64,000 nt of DNA from assembly GCA_031769625.1 (NCBI GenBank), contig JAUIMM010000113.1:14418501-14482500 (forward strand), in the 5' to 3' direction. This document shows, piece after piece, positions 45,734 through 57,478 of the stretch. A program made the translations under genes and the position numbers. Numbering within the stretch: the first letter of the stretch is position 1; the number at the start of each line of letters is the position of its first letter. The DNA is from Taudactylus pleione (taxonomy: Eukaryota > Chordata > Amphibia > Anura > Myobatrachidae). Under the pieces are notes generated by a model. That model was given only the letters and a program-made list of their open reading frames with translations. It was not told the origin of the DNA and did not search any database.

Positions 45734-46848
45734 AATAATGTAGCGTAAGGAAGAAGATCAGTAAATAGTAGCATAGGTCACAGTAGGCGACATCAGGTTG
45801 CAGACATGTTACATAGGTGAAAATCCCGCACACAGTGACTCCCTGCGGCCTGGCATCACATTGACATTAAGTCACATCGAGTAGCAAATCAGAGAGCAGC
45901 AATGTGGTCTCACCGTCAACCTACATAAAGGCTGAATGCGCGTGAGGATTTATATAGTTGAATATTTCCTCTTTGGCAGGATTATAATAGAGGGGATAGA
46001 GTGTATTCAATAGAGATGTATACAATATCTTTGTAGAAATAGAAGATGCAAAAATAATGGATTACTTGTAGATTGTTATATCCCCCAAAGAAGGGTTGGC
46101 AGAGTGTCACTCAAACGTTATCTGCCGTGTTCAGGTGATACTGTGGGACTCGGCAAAGTATACCTCACAGGTGGTAAAACAGCCAGGTAACCGCGTTGAG
46201 GTAACTCCTAACTGGAAATTTCCAGAAAATCAATGCATCCCCCTAATGTTGTCAGATGTGCTGGCAGAGATGATTGTGGAGTCTGCAGGGAACAATTATG
46301 TGCAGCCCGGAGCAGTGTCAGTAGCTAGGTGCTGTGTTAAAGAGCTATATGGTTAAACGGTAGAGAGCACCGGTGACCCCAGAGACAATTGTGGTGACAC
46401 GTGGAGCGTGTCACGTGGGCCGCGATGAACGGGGGGACCAGGCCGTGGTCGCGGGAACCGTCCGCTCTGAGTGCGCTCTATGCACCGGGAGGAAGGAGAG
46501 GCGAGCTATCACTACCCCTCACCTGGGGATACCAGTCTGCCTCCGATCTCTGCGCGCTCTGGTGATGTAGTCAACGGGACTTACGGGCGTACCTCCGGCC
46601 GCGTCCCCAGCGTGAGTCCCCGGCTTCAGCAGGGTGGTTAGGCTGCAGCCTGCAAACGCACTAAAAAGTATGTCCCGGCTCCGCAACCCTCACCCTGAGT
46701 ATGAGGAGGACTTGAGGGAGCCTTGAGCGTCAAAGTGATCCCCTCTGGGTGGTATAGGAAAGGGATTAGAGGGCTTTTTGTCTCTGTTGGTCAGGAGCCT
46801 CTAAAAAAACGTGGCTGCTACTCTTGCCTGCCAGGACACGCCCCCCCC
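45734..46848 (-). promoter_or_regulatory. L1 5' untranslated region and internal promoter region
   Basis: The stretch between the 5' end and the ORF1 start is GC-richer near the outer end (46370-46720), as expected for a LINE promoter. Plus-strand frames here (86, 65 and 120 codons) are incidental. Activity cannot be judged. Confidence 0.6.
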
Positions 46849-47144
46849 GTGACGTGTACTATGACACTGCCTGTTAATTGTGCACACCTTAAAAACTGCA
46901 TTGAAACACCGAGGCACGTCTGCGTTCGCACCTTCACTCCCCCGTTATTAGTGTCCTGCCCCTGTTACCACCCACAAACGGCCTCTTCTGTCACTCATTT
47001 CACTGGGCTGTCTTTGCTAAGCGAGCGACCGGCGATCGCACAGAGTAGTTTGCGCACGCGCAGAACGAGGCATGCGCGTTCGTAAAACATCGGACCACTT
47101 GCGAGCGCACAGTGCTAGCGAACAGGTCTGAATCAGACCCCAAG

Positions 47145-47461
47145 TTCCGTTGTGCTTTACATACAGGCTCAGATGTGCACCGCTATACAATGGTCACATA
47201 TCTATCTAATAAGTGCAGTCTCGTGAAGCGGTTTGTCACATCCAATACATTTTCGGCGCAAGCTAGGTCGCACAGGACTTGCCAGCTCAATTGCGCCAGG
47301 TGTCTCGTGTTGCATGACGTATTGATGGTAGGTGTATGGGGACACATCTGTATTAATATCACTGCCTTGTTTCCATAAGCACAATAAAATCTTAAAGTTA
47401 CAATCCCTTCTAGGGCGAAACTATAGCCACAGGGCCACATGAGTGTGATAATCCGGCCTGT
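47145..47461. other. Non-coding stretch
   Basis: No gene or repeat recognised. Confidence 0.4.
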
Positions 47462-47750
47462 GACGGCCCCAAGCACAAAACTATGTGACATCATGACAGG
47501 AAGAAGAGGAGTGCCCAGTGCATCCTAAGGGCAGTAGGGTGCTGTGTCAGGCTCCCTGCTAGCCAAATGCAGGTGCCGTGGGGCAGCAACGATGCTAACC
47601 CTAGGCTAGGCTTACAACCTTTTCATTTTCAGATTCCAATACAGGGGGCGTCCCCAGGGAAGATGGGCCAGGGGCATGGTCAAATCCACAGTAGGGTTAC
47701 AAATATTTTGTAGATTACAGGCAATTATCTGACCACCCTAATAAAAAGCC
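47462..47750. repeat. Dispersed repeat of unknown class, copy 2
   Basis: Same strand and near-identical to 35787-36078, from ACGGCCCCAAGCAC to CCCTAATAAAAAG, with small indels such as an extra GAGGA after AGGAAGAA. Confidence 0.8.
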
Positions 47751-50494
47751 TCCATATGTTCCTTTTATATGCCTCAGAGCCTCCTCATGTCACTATATAT
47801 GCCACAGAGCCCCATCACGACCTTATACATGCCTTTATATATGCCCCCTTCAGTTGCCCCCTACACTCCCCACCCTCAGACATTCCCTATGTATGGTGCA
47901 GTCATGCTCCCCTCTCCCTCAATCATCTGCTAAGTACGGCCCTTTATATTCCAGAAGATGATGGGCACGAGGCAGCCCATTACATTGCATTGTAAGTTAT
48001 GGGCAGAAATCCGTATATATCAGTCCACAGTGAGCACTGGGCAGTTACTAGATTATACATTGATTACACTGTAGCACTGTGTACACTGGGATTTCCTCTG
48101 CAGTGAAGTGATGTCTGAGATGTCCAGTGAAGAGCATGGTACTGCAATCTCCTGACTGGGCACATGACCCACCAATCACCAGCAGCCAGATTTACTGCCC
48201 CCCCTTCCCATAAGAAAGTTTGAATGACACAAATAGCGCTGTACGTGGAGGACCAGGGGAGAGCGCATTAGGCAATATGGCACATGAGCCCCTCTGCTGC
48301 TCCTCCCTGTCCAGCATATGAGGGATCAGACTACAACGTCTCTGCACCACCGCTGCTGTATTTGCAGGGGCCCCGATACTGGAGAGAAGCCTGGCATGGG
48401 GGTCAGGGTTGCAGGCTGGCATAGGGTCGCCAGTCAGATAGTTCTACATTCGGTTAGCAGTGCTGGACATGCCCTCACCCTCCGACACAGGTAATAATAG
48501 ATGCATGATCTGCCCCAGCACTCGCCTAGTGTAATCACAGCCAGTGCCGCTGCAGCAGGACGAGAGCTCTCCCCTCTCTCTGACTCCTCCACACAGAGTC
48601 CCTCTCTGCTACTTTCTGGAGCTCTTTTTGCCAATTTGGGGATATGAATGTGGGAATGGATCTTATCTGCTTTACATGTGGCACCCATTAAGGTATATAG
48701 GCTCCAATAGCAGGGGGCAGTTGGCATATGTATCACCAGCTGGTTCATTAGTGGAATGACTTGGGCCAGCCTTATCCGGGCCAGACCCATGTATGGGTGA
48801 ATTGTTGCCCTGGTGGATGTTCGGGCTGAGTTATCTGAATATGCTTTGCTTCTTAGTAGCTTACTCCTCCACCTGGACCATCCAGCCTGATCCGTCCCTC
48901 CTATTTCTTTCCTTTTACTTCCATCCATGCATGCCATCCCTTACCCTACATTACCCACTGACCAGTCACTGCTGTATCACAGGAATCCAGAAAAACAGCA
49001 ACTATATTAAAGACCCCAGCAGCATGTAGTCAAAGCTGCAGGATAGAGCAGGACTATCTTACAAGTATCCCAGTTCTGCTGTGACTGCACGTATATGGTC
49101 AGTGATATATATCCAGTCTTTTGCTGCACTGATTATGAGGGGGATCCATGTGCACTAAACCCTGGTAATTCAACTAAGAAATTTGCACACTCAGATCAAA
49201 TGGTGATCTGGACTGATTTCCTCCTCCCTTCAGGACACAAATAGTATAATCGTTCTGGACATAGATCTGGACCCAGATCTGCCAAGGGAAAAACACACAT
49301 CCTTTACTGACTGTTCTGCTTTTAATGGGAAGAATAAAAATCATTTCTGAAAATTGCAGTCGTGCAGTGCAAAGGATGTCATGTGATGCAATGGACGGGG
49401 GCTGGGCATATTCACCATTGCAAACTTAATGTAGGTTGGACACACAGGTACGCCTAATGTTACATGCACCCACAGGCAAAATTACATTTGTGCTTAAAGG
49501 AATATTGAAAATGATATATAACAGGCAGAATGGTTGCATTTGTGAGGTGTTTCCTGTTTTGCAACAGATGTGAGGATTTTTTTTTTCAACTAGACTGTAC
49601 CCCGGTCATTGATACGCTGGTAGGAAACACGAGGCCACTGTCATCATGGATGAAACATCATCAGCTAACCACTGGCTGCCATATTGTAGAAAAGAGAATA
49701 ATTCACTGTACTCTTTGTCTGTTAGTAAATGTAAATAAGTAAGTTTTTTTGTTTTCTACCTATACTGTTACATAGATCAGACAGTGGCTACTTGTGGTCC
49801 TCCAACTGCTGTTGAACTACAGATATCAGAATGCAGTGCTAGCCGGAGGTTTGGCAGCCCCAAAATTAAGGCTTGGTGAATTATTTGAATTCTACCACAA
49901 TAATTCCAAAATCCAGACTCGCAAATCCTTTTACTTATATTCAATCATCATCGAATTATCTGATAATTACTGAATATTTGTTTGCAAGCTGTGTAATAGG
50001 TTAATACTATTATGATTGCAACTGAAAATAATACTGGTAATTATGTAATATTTAAGACTGCATTGATTGTAGTTGATTATCTGTCTTGTAAAAGGCAAAT
50101 GGGCCGTCTTAATGATTTAATGTTACATTATTTATGCCTTTCTCGGTGACATAACGCATCTGCAGTTGGCATGCTTTGTACTCTAGTGTGTGTGATTTAT
50201 ATTAAATTTGTTTGTTTCTTCTGCACGATTGAACTTCAGATGCAAAACTACAAATTAATTTGCTATAGCAGAGATCATGAACAATGCTAAGAATGAGATT
50301 GTACATGGTCTTTGTTTAGCTATTCATATGTTGTATCTACATTTAATTTATTACTTTGTAGACTGATGTAGATTATTAATACGATGCTGTGATATGTCTA
50401 AATATATTGGCAGATGTTTCCCAAAGAGGTATACTTTGCCCAGGTGTGGGGAAAAAAGTTAAATATTTATGTATTGTGTTCTCTCCATTATAAC
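47751..50494. other. Mostly unique non-coding stretch
   Basis: A hAT-like phrase (TCCAACTGCTGTTGAACTAC) is at about 49800. The 167-codon minus-strand frame at 48434-48937 has no domain I recognise and no codon or splice support. The region 49870-50420 is AT-rich, repeat-free and might contain conserved regulatory sequence. Confidence 0.35.
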
Positions 50495-51656
50495 TCGAGA
50501 TGAGAGAGCTCGGATCTCAGAGATCCGAACCCACCCAAATTTCGGGGATCCGGGGCGATCTGAGCGCAGCTCGGATCTCCCTGCCTGCCTCTGATCCCTG
50601 ACCCGAGGCAAAACCTTGCGACCCCTCTGTCAAGTCGCGAGGTTTTGTTTGAGCAGGTTTAATGCTGATTGGCTGAGAGAGCAGTCTGTCACGGCTCTCA
50701 GCCAGTCAGCGTTAAGCCCATTGAAATAGCACAAAAGAGGAAAAGAAGATGGCGCCCACCATCCCCCGCTGCCTGACACCGCCGGCACCCCCACTGGCAG
50801 CATCCCTCGCTGCAGACACCACCGCTGTCGTCACTTCTGCACTGCTGCCCAAAGTACTGTGGACACTGTTAGCGACCCCCACACTGCCGACACTCCCACA
50901 CTGAGGACGCCACCAGCACCCCTGCACTGTCGACACAGTCAGCAAACTTGCACTGAGGACAACGCTGGCACCCCAGCTCTGCTTACACTGCTGGCACCCT
51001 TCACTGAGAACACTGCCAGCACTGCCATTCCATGTACTGAGGACACTGCGAGCAACCCCCGCACTGCCGACACAGTCAGCAAACCTGCAATGAGGACACC
51101 GCTGGCACCCCCGCACTGCCGACACAGCCAGCAAACCTGCACTAAAGACACCACTGGCACCCCAGCACTGCCGACATCACCGGTACCCTTCACAGAGGAC
51201 ACTGCGACAACCGCAGCACTGCCATTCCATGTACTGAGGACACCGTCAGCAACCCCGCTCTGCCGACACTGCTGTCACAGTAAGTGCACTATTGGTGTAT
51301 CCAACCCACACTGTATAACACACTATCAGTTTTGGAAATTAGAAACTGAACTGCCACATGTTAGTGCCGCCCACTGTGTCACTTTGTCAGCCAGCTAGCT
51401 GGATGCAACCTTTTGGCCTTAACTAGATGAAGCAAATAATATTGTGAGGTGGTCAAAATTGATTGGAAATTACTGGAAATAAATGTTATTGAGGTTAATT
51501 ATACTGTAGGAACAAAAACAGGCCCATTGTATGTGATTTTAGCTGTGTTTATTATTTTTTAAGAAAAAATCCAGATCCAAAAACAAAACAGGGAGATGTT
51601 TTGGTAAAACCAATCCAGATCCAAAACCAAAACACTTGGGTCGGCGCACATCTCTA
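50495..51656. mobile_element. hAT element, 1162 bp, with internal imperfect tandem repeats
   Basis: The left end TCGAGATGAGAGAGCTCGG and right end reverse complemented TAGAGATGTGCGCCGACCC are of the same type as 39280-39799. The flanking 8-mers ATTATAAC (50487-50494) and AGTATAAC (51657-51664) agree at 7 of 8. Inside is a palindrome (GCTGATTGGCTGAGAG...) and, at about 50770-51260, C-rich imperfect repeats around CACTGCCGACAC and TGCACTGAGGACA. The 179-, 140- and 87-codon frames there are artefacts. Confidence 0.85.
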
Positions 51657-51659
51657 AGT

Positions 51660-52441
51660 ATAACGAAATGCTAGTCACTTTCTCCTAACTGCAGTAATAA
51701 AAATAGAATCCATGTAATATGTAAATTTAGATCAAGAATTTTCAGTTGCCATCGAGATGAAGTCTTTTAAAACCCAGGCAAAATGAGTTGTTAAAATAAC
51801 CCAGTGTCACTGCTCCAGCTAAAGAGATGTGTTGTGAAAAATATTTAATGCAGAGCAGCATAATATATTGCTTTAAATTCATTCCTACTAGTACCAAACC
51901 CTGATATTACAGATGGATCAGATTATATTGCATCGCACCAGGGTTAAGGATTAAATGTAGCCTTTGTTTGTTTGTCTTGTGAAAAATCTGATTATTTTTG
52001 CAGTGAATAGCTCAATAACTTTTAGTTAAAGTTGACTCTTCACCTTTTCACACAGGAGGTGGCCATTGTGCGGTCTAAAACAATATTTCATAATGTGGCT
52101 TAGAAATAATAAATATATATTTAGTGGTCTATTTATCATTAGTGGCTGTGGTAACTGTCCTTATTGTATGGGTTTCTGCATATTGCAGTACTACATAATG
52201 ATGACCACTCCTAATTGCAATGCCGGGGGGCTGCTATGCGAAACTTGGTGAAAAATGCCCTCCTCGGCGATTACATCCTTCAGCTGGCGACCTAATGCTG
52301 CAGGTGCAAGGAGTGTAAGCTCTGTACATAGCGCTCTTACCTTACCTTGATCTCTTGCAGGGTAACACTTTGCTGTTCGCTGCTTGATAAATCGCCATAT
52401 GTATAGAGGTCTATGGGGATGGCAGTAAGTGAAGTTAAAGG
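51660..52441. other. Non-coding stretch
   Basis: No gene or repeat recognised. Confidence 0.4.
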
Positions 52442-52444
52442 TTA

Positions 52445-52747
52445 ATGGGGCACATCCACTAGCAGACTTTTGAAATGACTGTACGATTACGACATTGTGA
52501 AACGACTGCACGTTAACAATCTGTGCTGTGCCTACACTGAACGATCAGTCGTTCAGTGTAGGCACATCAATCATCCCCTAACATGCTCAACCTGACATTA
52601 TCGGCCGATGATTGATGTCTGAAACGACCAGCGGGAGCGCGCATCACTGGTCGTTTCCGACATTAATATGCACGATTCATGAGCGATTTAACGATAACTA
52701 TATCGTTATCGTTTAATCACATAGAAATCGGCAAGTGGATGTGCGCC
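52445..52747. mobile_element. PIF/Harbinger-like MITE
   Basis: Left ATGGGGCACATCCACTAGC and right GCAAGTGGATGTGCGCC are inverted; TTA flanks both sides (52442-52444 and 52748-52750). Inside is a 40-bp palindrome (TGTGCCTACACTGAACGATC with complement) and ATCGTTATCG motifs, as in 11269-11626. Confidence 0.75.
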
Positions 52748-53034
52748 TTACATCATGAGAAATCTCATATTTGGCTCCAGCATGGCTTGTTAGCATAACT
52801 TGTTGGTTTTCTTCCAATCAAATTGGTTAGAATTTGATTGGAAGAATACCAAAAAAAAAATCAAAAATGAAGTGTGTGCAGTAAAAGGGTAAGATAGAGG
52901 AGAATGAGGAGGAGTACAAGTGCCAGGGAGGGAGGAAGAGGCGATATAAACTGCAAAGTACAGAAAAGAGCTGTCCCTTTTTGAAGAGAGGTTTATGATC
53001 AGGGAGTCATTCTGCACGTGTCATACAACGCGGG

Positions 53035-53887
53035 CAGGGCCGGTTCTCCCGTTACGCATGGTACGCAGCTGCGTAGGGCGCCTCAGCTGTGTACCATGCG
53101 GGCCGCTGTGCAGACTGTGTCTCTGTGACACATCTGCACCGCGTGTGTAGCGCTGACCGGACAGAGTTCGGTCAGCGCTACACAGCGCAAACACACAGCC
53201 GCCGGAGCCAGCAGCTGTGTGTTTGCTTTAGCAGCTGATGAGAGTCTGACAGACTCTTATCGGCTGCTGCTCCCACTGCCGGAGCCGGACATCTTCCGGC
53301 TCCCGCAGTGGGTAATGGGAGTGACGAGTCACTCCCATGACGCGTCACTCCCATAATGCAAAGCGGCGGACGGAGGAGCTGATATCGGCGGCGGACCAGG
53401 AGCGGGTGTCAGGTAAGTGTGTTTTTTTTTTTTTTTTTTATTATGTCTCTACTGCGGGGGGGCGGATTACTACTGGGGGCACTACATGGGGGGACTACTG
53501 GGGGCACTACAAGGGGGGGGGACTACTGGGGGCACTACAAGGGGGAGAATACTACTTGGGGCACTACAAGGGGGGAATACTACTGGGGGCACTACAGGGG
53601 GAATACTACTGGGGGCACTACAAGGGGGGCTACTACTGGGGGCACTACAAGAGGGGGGACTATTACTAGGGGCACTATATAATGGGCACTGCATAGGGAG
53701 GTACCACTACTGGGGGCACTGCATGGGCGGGGGAGTATTACTGGGGCACTATATAAGGGGGTTACTACTGGGGGCACAAGGGGCACTGGGGGGACCACTA
53801 CTGGGGGTACTGTAAAAGGGGCACTGCATAGGGGGGGCGCCAAAAAAATACTCGCTTACCAAAAAATTTGGGCTAGGGCCGGCCCTG
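53035..53887. mobile_element. hAT element, 853 bp, with G-rich tandem repeat
   Basis: Left CAGGGCCGGTTCTCCCG; right end reverse complemented CAGGGCCGGCCCTAGCC. Perfect 8-bp duplications AACGCGGG lie at 53027-53034 and 53888-53895. The interior has several hairpins (53150-53350), a T-run, and a G-rich tandem array (53463-53830). Frames of 70-132 codons come from the array. Confidence 0.93.
53463..53830. repeat. G-rich tandem repeat, unit about 24-30 bp
   Basis: Variants of ACTACTGGGGGCACTACAAG followed by a G-run are repeated about 13 times. The dense G-runs could fold as G-quadruplexes. Confidence 0.9.
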
Positions 53888-53895
53888 AACGCGGG

Positions 53896-54238
53896 GACAC
53901 TGGGTGGAATCCGATTGGACACCTCTCACAGAACCATGAGAAAAGAAGCCCAAAGGATTCTATTGGGCAGTGTCATGTATAGATAGAGTTGCCCACTGAG
54001 TCCATGCTCCAGAAAGGAACGCATTCCGGAGCTTGGTACATATGGAAATGCGGCCAAAACTCAGAAAACCATTTTTTTGGATTTTTGGCCACATTTTCCC
54101 TTAAGTGCATTCCGCCCTGAACGTGAGGGTAATAAACCGATACTAACAGTGAACTAATAGGCCTACTTAACATTAGTAAGTTAATGATGGGGCACAATCT
54201 GCAATGTAGTATAACACTACATAAATCCTTTTCCCCAA
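53896..54238. other. Non-coding stretch
   Basis: Nothing recognised. Confidence 0.4.
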
Positions 54239-54346
54239 CAGTTCAGGTTTTAGAGATCTCCAATGTTGAGCACAGGTGACATAATTAGTACATCGGTCAA
54301 TTTGATATATCAACCATGGATATCTCTAAAACCTGAACTGTTGGGT
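54239..54346. mobile_element. Palindromic MITE core (ACAGTTCAGGTTTTAGAG)
   Basis: ACAGTTCAGGTTTTAGAGAT and its complement are 108 bp apart end to end. It is the same family as the interrupted copy at 12697-13139. The usual hAT-type outer ends are not seen here. Confidence 0.7.
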
Positions 54347-54915
54347 GCGGGGGGGGCTTGAGGACCATGTTTAGGTACCTTTGGCTTAGATGTTATATTG
54401 ACAATCAAAATGTTGATTTGCACAATTTTAACAGCTCATTTTAGGGTTAGGCTGTGGTTAGGGCTTACATGCACAAAAAAACGCTGTCGACTGTCAACAT
54501 TCTTCCAATGTCAGCATTTCACATGTCAACATAACATCCATTTCTGAATGTTGACATTTTGTGCCACATCTTTCTGCGACATCAGGGAACCAGGACAACA
54601 AGTATTTACATTTTGGTAGATATTTAAAAACTACAAGTCAGATACAATGTAAAAAAAGAAACGCGGTCAGGGCATGCTAAAACTGTGGCCAAGCATGCTG
54701 GGATGCATAGTTCCACAGCAGTTGGAGTGCCACACATTGCCTACCCCATTATACAGTATGGTCTTAGCGAACAGGTAATGCAACTTAACCTTAGATGCTA
54801 TTGCATCTTAAAGAAAAACTGTGTAGATTAACCCGTGTGCAGAGTTGTATGCATCTTTGTAGCTGGAGCATCTGTGCGCTTAATATAATCTCCGTTTATT
54901 CTCTGGGCACACTTG
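54347..54915. other. Non-coding stretch
   Basis: A short hAT remnant (GCATGCTGGGATGCATAG) lies near 54685-54705. Otherwise nothing recognised. Confidence 0.4.
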
Positions 54916-54919
54916 GAAA

Positions 54920-55052
54920 CCTGTGCTTGGAAACCTGCGTATTTACGCTGTGCTTGGAAACCTGCGTATTTACGCTGTGCTTGGAAACCTGCGTATTTAC
55001 GCTGTGCTTGGAAACCTGCGTATTTACGCTGTGCTTGGAAACCTGCGTATTT
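54920..55052. repeat. 27-bp tandem repeat, about 5 units
   Basis: The unit CTGTGCTTGGAAACCTGCGT plus ATTTACG is repeated almost perfectly. It opens short frames on both strands (60-187 codons) with a 9-residue period; these are artefacts. Confidence 0.95.
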
Positions 55053-55256
55053 GCGCATCCACCCAACTCTACATAGTCCGCAATTCTACCTACCAGCCTA
55101 TATGAGAATGCTCTGCTACGCCTACCCAGTCGCTGGTGTATATATGAATGCAATGTCTACGGCTCTGTATCACCTGTTGGATGTGCTTGGTTCCAGCGCA
55201 CGCGAGATGTTCTCCGCTAACAGATGTACATTCAACTCTGTATCAGCTTTTATACG

Positions 55257-55385
55257 ATGTATGTATGTATGTATGTACAGTATGTGTGTGTGTGTGTGTG
55301 TGTATATGTATATATGTGTGTGTATGTATGTACAGTATGTGTGTGTGTGTGTATATGTATATATATATGTGTGTGTGTGTGTAAC
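55257..55385. repeat. TATG / TG microsatellite
   Basis: Two blocks of (TATG)n followed by (TG)n and TATATG runs, duplicated once. Confidence 0.95.
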
Positions 55386-56302
55386 TGTATGGCTGTCAGC
55401 ATTATTGTCACCTGGAGGATCATTTTACACCAGCGAAAAACCACATTTATTTGGACAAGTCTTAAAAGGGGCCTGATTAACCATGTTTTTGCCCTAATAA
55501 TTCAAGTATTCAATGTTTTTGCTTTGCTAACGTTTTCTCTTAACAGCATGAGCTATTTTCCGCACCCAAAGATTAATACTGATTGTTTCATTTTTTTATT
55601 GTAAGATTCATTAAGTCATGTAGAGGAGCTTGTCCAAACTTTCTTCATCTCAGGGGCTACATTGCAATTGTGTAATTAGTTTTTTCATTAAAATGTTCTC
55701 TGTGAAATTCAAGACCTCATTTCAGGGTTGCTTCTCATTTTCTCAATGAAAGTCTCTTTTAACATTCAGGATATTGTGCTAATGAGTCCTGGTTCACTGG
55801 AAGCTTAAAGTAGACTCCGGTTTTCTCGAGAACTCAAGGATCCAATTTTCTTTGTCACTGGTGTCACATATTGGAACGATGGATGTCGGCTCTCGTTATT
55901 TTATAGACTAGTCACACAGTTTTATATTATTATTATTATTATTATTATGTATTGTAGTACTACACTGTGTATGTAGTCTATATACTCCCCTTTTTCAATC
56001 TGAGTTCATTTCAAGCCATTTTGAAAAATGAAACCGCTTATATACTGTAACAGCCAGGGAATCTGTACCGTCTTCTGGGGTAGATGGCAATGCTCAGCAG
56101 CTGAGATATCACACAAAGTGCATTGGTCTGGTGCAACTGACCTCAGCCAGTTTTATTCTAAAGGAAAAAACTAAATAACAAAATTAAACACCTTGCCGTC
56201 CAGCACGAACTAAACACAGAATGGTCCTAGCTCACTAATAAATACAGGAAGTTTTACCAGGCATAGTTCACATGGTTCCAGCAGCATGTCCTCTCTCTCT
56301 TA
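55386..56302. other. Mostly unique non-coding stretch
   Basis: A (TTA)n microsatellite lies at 55924-55949. The part 55600-55910 is repeat-free with even composition and could be conserved, but there is no direct evidence. Confidence 0.35.
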
Positions 56303-56714
56303 TACCCCTTTTACACCAGAGCAAAAACCTGGGTTTTTGCTGGGACTACCCGGGTCGCAGCTCAGTGTAAAAGGGTCCCTGAAAAATAACCTGGGTCAAG
56401 TGACCCTGCAATCCAACCCAGGTAGCTACCAGGGTTGGACCCAGGATGGACCCAGGTAATGATGCAGTGTAAACGGTGCAACCCAGGTTATCTGATCTGG
56501 ATCATGCCTAAAATTAGCTGATTGGTGGTTGTGGAGCATTCACCTCCCACTTTTTATGACCTCACAGGTTTAGCAGGGCAGACCTGAGTTCAGTGTGAAC
56601 AGGGCTGACCTGGGAGTAACCCAGATCAAAGGTGCAGTGTAAATGGGTCTGACCAGGGTTGGAACCATGTCCAAAAACCCAGGTTGGACCTGGGTTTTTG
56701 GTGGAAAAGAGGTA
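56303..56714 (-). mobile_element. TACC-ended MITE, copy 2
   Basis: This is the opposite-orientation copy of 8157-8552, starting TACCCCTTTTACACCAGAGC and ending GGTGGAAAAGAGGTA. The same ACCCAGGT/ACCTGGGT motifs occur throughout. Confidence 0.75.
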
Positions 56715-57094
56715 ATAGAGACACCATAGCTCCTTTCCCCAGGTAGTGTGTCTCCATAATGATCAGCCTGACAGTCTTAAAACACAGCCACACAGCTGAA
56801 AGCCCTAATTAGCCTCCTGTGAAGCCAACAGCCCCAAAAACTCCTAACACAAACATCTTCCTAAGGTTTAAAATACATAGGTTAGGAATCTCTAGGGCAA
56901 ATATATCTGCCTTCCACTATGATGCCCGTGACCTTGTCACAATACCATTTGTATACTATTCTGGGGAAACCTATAATACAGGGTGTTTCACTCACTATTG
57001 GCCCCAAAGTTTTTCTTATAACTTTTAAAGTAATTGAAGTAATTTAGTGAAATTTGACACAGCCCCACCTCCTCTCTGTGTGTTATGTGCCGAT

Positions 57095-57154
57095 ATGAAC
57101 TGGTACACAGCTGAACAACGCGTATTTATTGTCCAGGCGCACTGGTCGATAAAG
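57095..57154 (+). pseudogene. Transposase N-terminal remnant
   Basis: From ATG at 57095 the reading is MNWYTAEQRVFIVQAHWS followed by IK. The xxYTxEQRVFIVxxYW pattern is, from memory, typical of the N-terminal helix-turn-helix (DUF4817-like) of mariner-related transposases. The frame then enters an inverted copy of the upstream leader (GTTCGTATCGGCACATAAC) and loses similarity. Only the first DNA-binding helix region remains. Confidence 0.6.
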
Positions 57155-57478
57155 GTTCGTATCGGCACATAACACACAGACAAGATGAATGTGGACGCCT
57201 CAGTACACAACAGCACTGTCAGAAGCAGGAATACCTACTGACTAGCAGTGGCAGCTCCAGAGGTGCAGCTGCAATGCAGTACAAAATTCAACTAGGGGAA
57301 CCACACCAACTGCCACCCTCACTGGTTATATCCTCACTGGCAGTTGGTGTGGCTCCCCTATTGGACTTTTTACTGCACCGTTGACTAGGGGGGTGAACAG
57401 CTGGCCTACACTTCATGCATGTGTGAACAGCTGGCCTAGATGCTAATTGAGAACACTTTCAACAATTGCTATGACTTA

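Larger units (their letters stand above)
38513..46848 (-). mobile_element. L1-type LINE, full length but broken
   Basis: The 3' poly-A tail appears as a T-rich run at 38513-38529. The 5' end is at 46848, next to a run of C. Perfect 13-bp target duplications GTGACGTGTACTA lie at 38500-38512 and 46849-46861. The total is 8336 bp, or about 6.7 kb after removing the two hAT insertions and their duplications, a normal L1 size. It contains a 5' UTR (45734-46848), ORF1 (44741-45733) and ORF2 (about 38834-44205). The domain order and the cysteine-rich C-terminus place it in the L1/Tx1 group. Confidence 0.95.
38203..47141. mobile_element. Hairpin-type MITE carrying an L1 insertion
   Basis: The left part (38203-38512) starts AGGACCTGATACAGACCC. 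The right part (46849-47141) ends GGTCTGAATCAGACCCC. Together they form one MITE related to 60740-61197, which shares CAGTGTAAAA-to-GTGACGTGTAC-type sequence and CTGTTACCACCCACAAACGG. The L1 at 38513-46848 splits it, duplicating 13 bp of the MITE. Confidence 0.85.

Noticed and set aside
48434..48937. Minus-strand frame of 167 codons
   Set aside because: No recognisable domain and no flanking gene structure; most likely chance in non-coding DNA.
50859..51398. Plus-strand frame of 179 codons with Thr/Pro/Ala repeats
   Set aside because: Lies in imperfect tandem repeats inside a hAT element bounded by an 8-bp duplication.
54913..55476. Plus-strand frame of 187 codons
   Set aside because: It is made of a 27-bp tandem repeat followed by a TG microsatellite.
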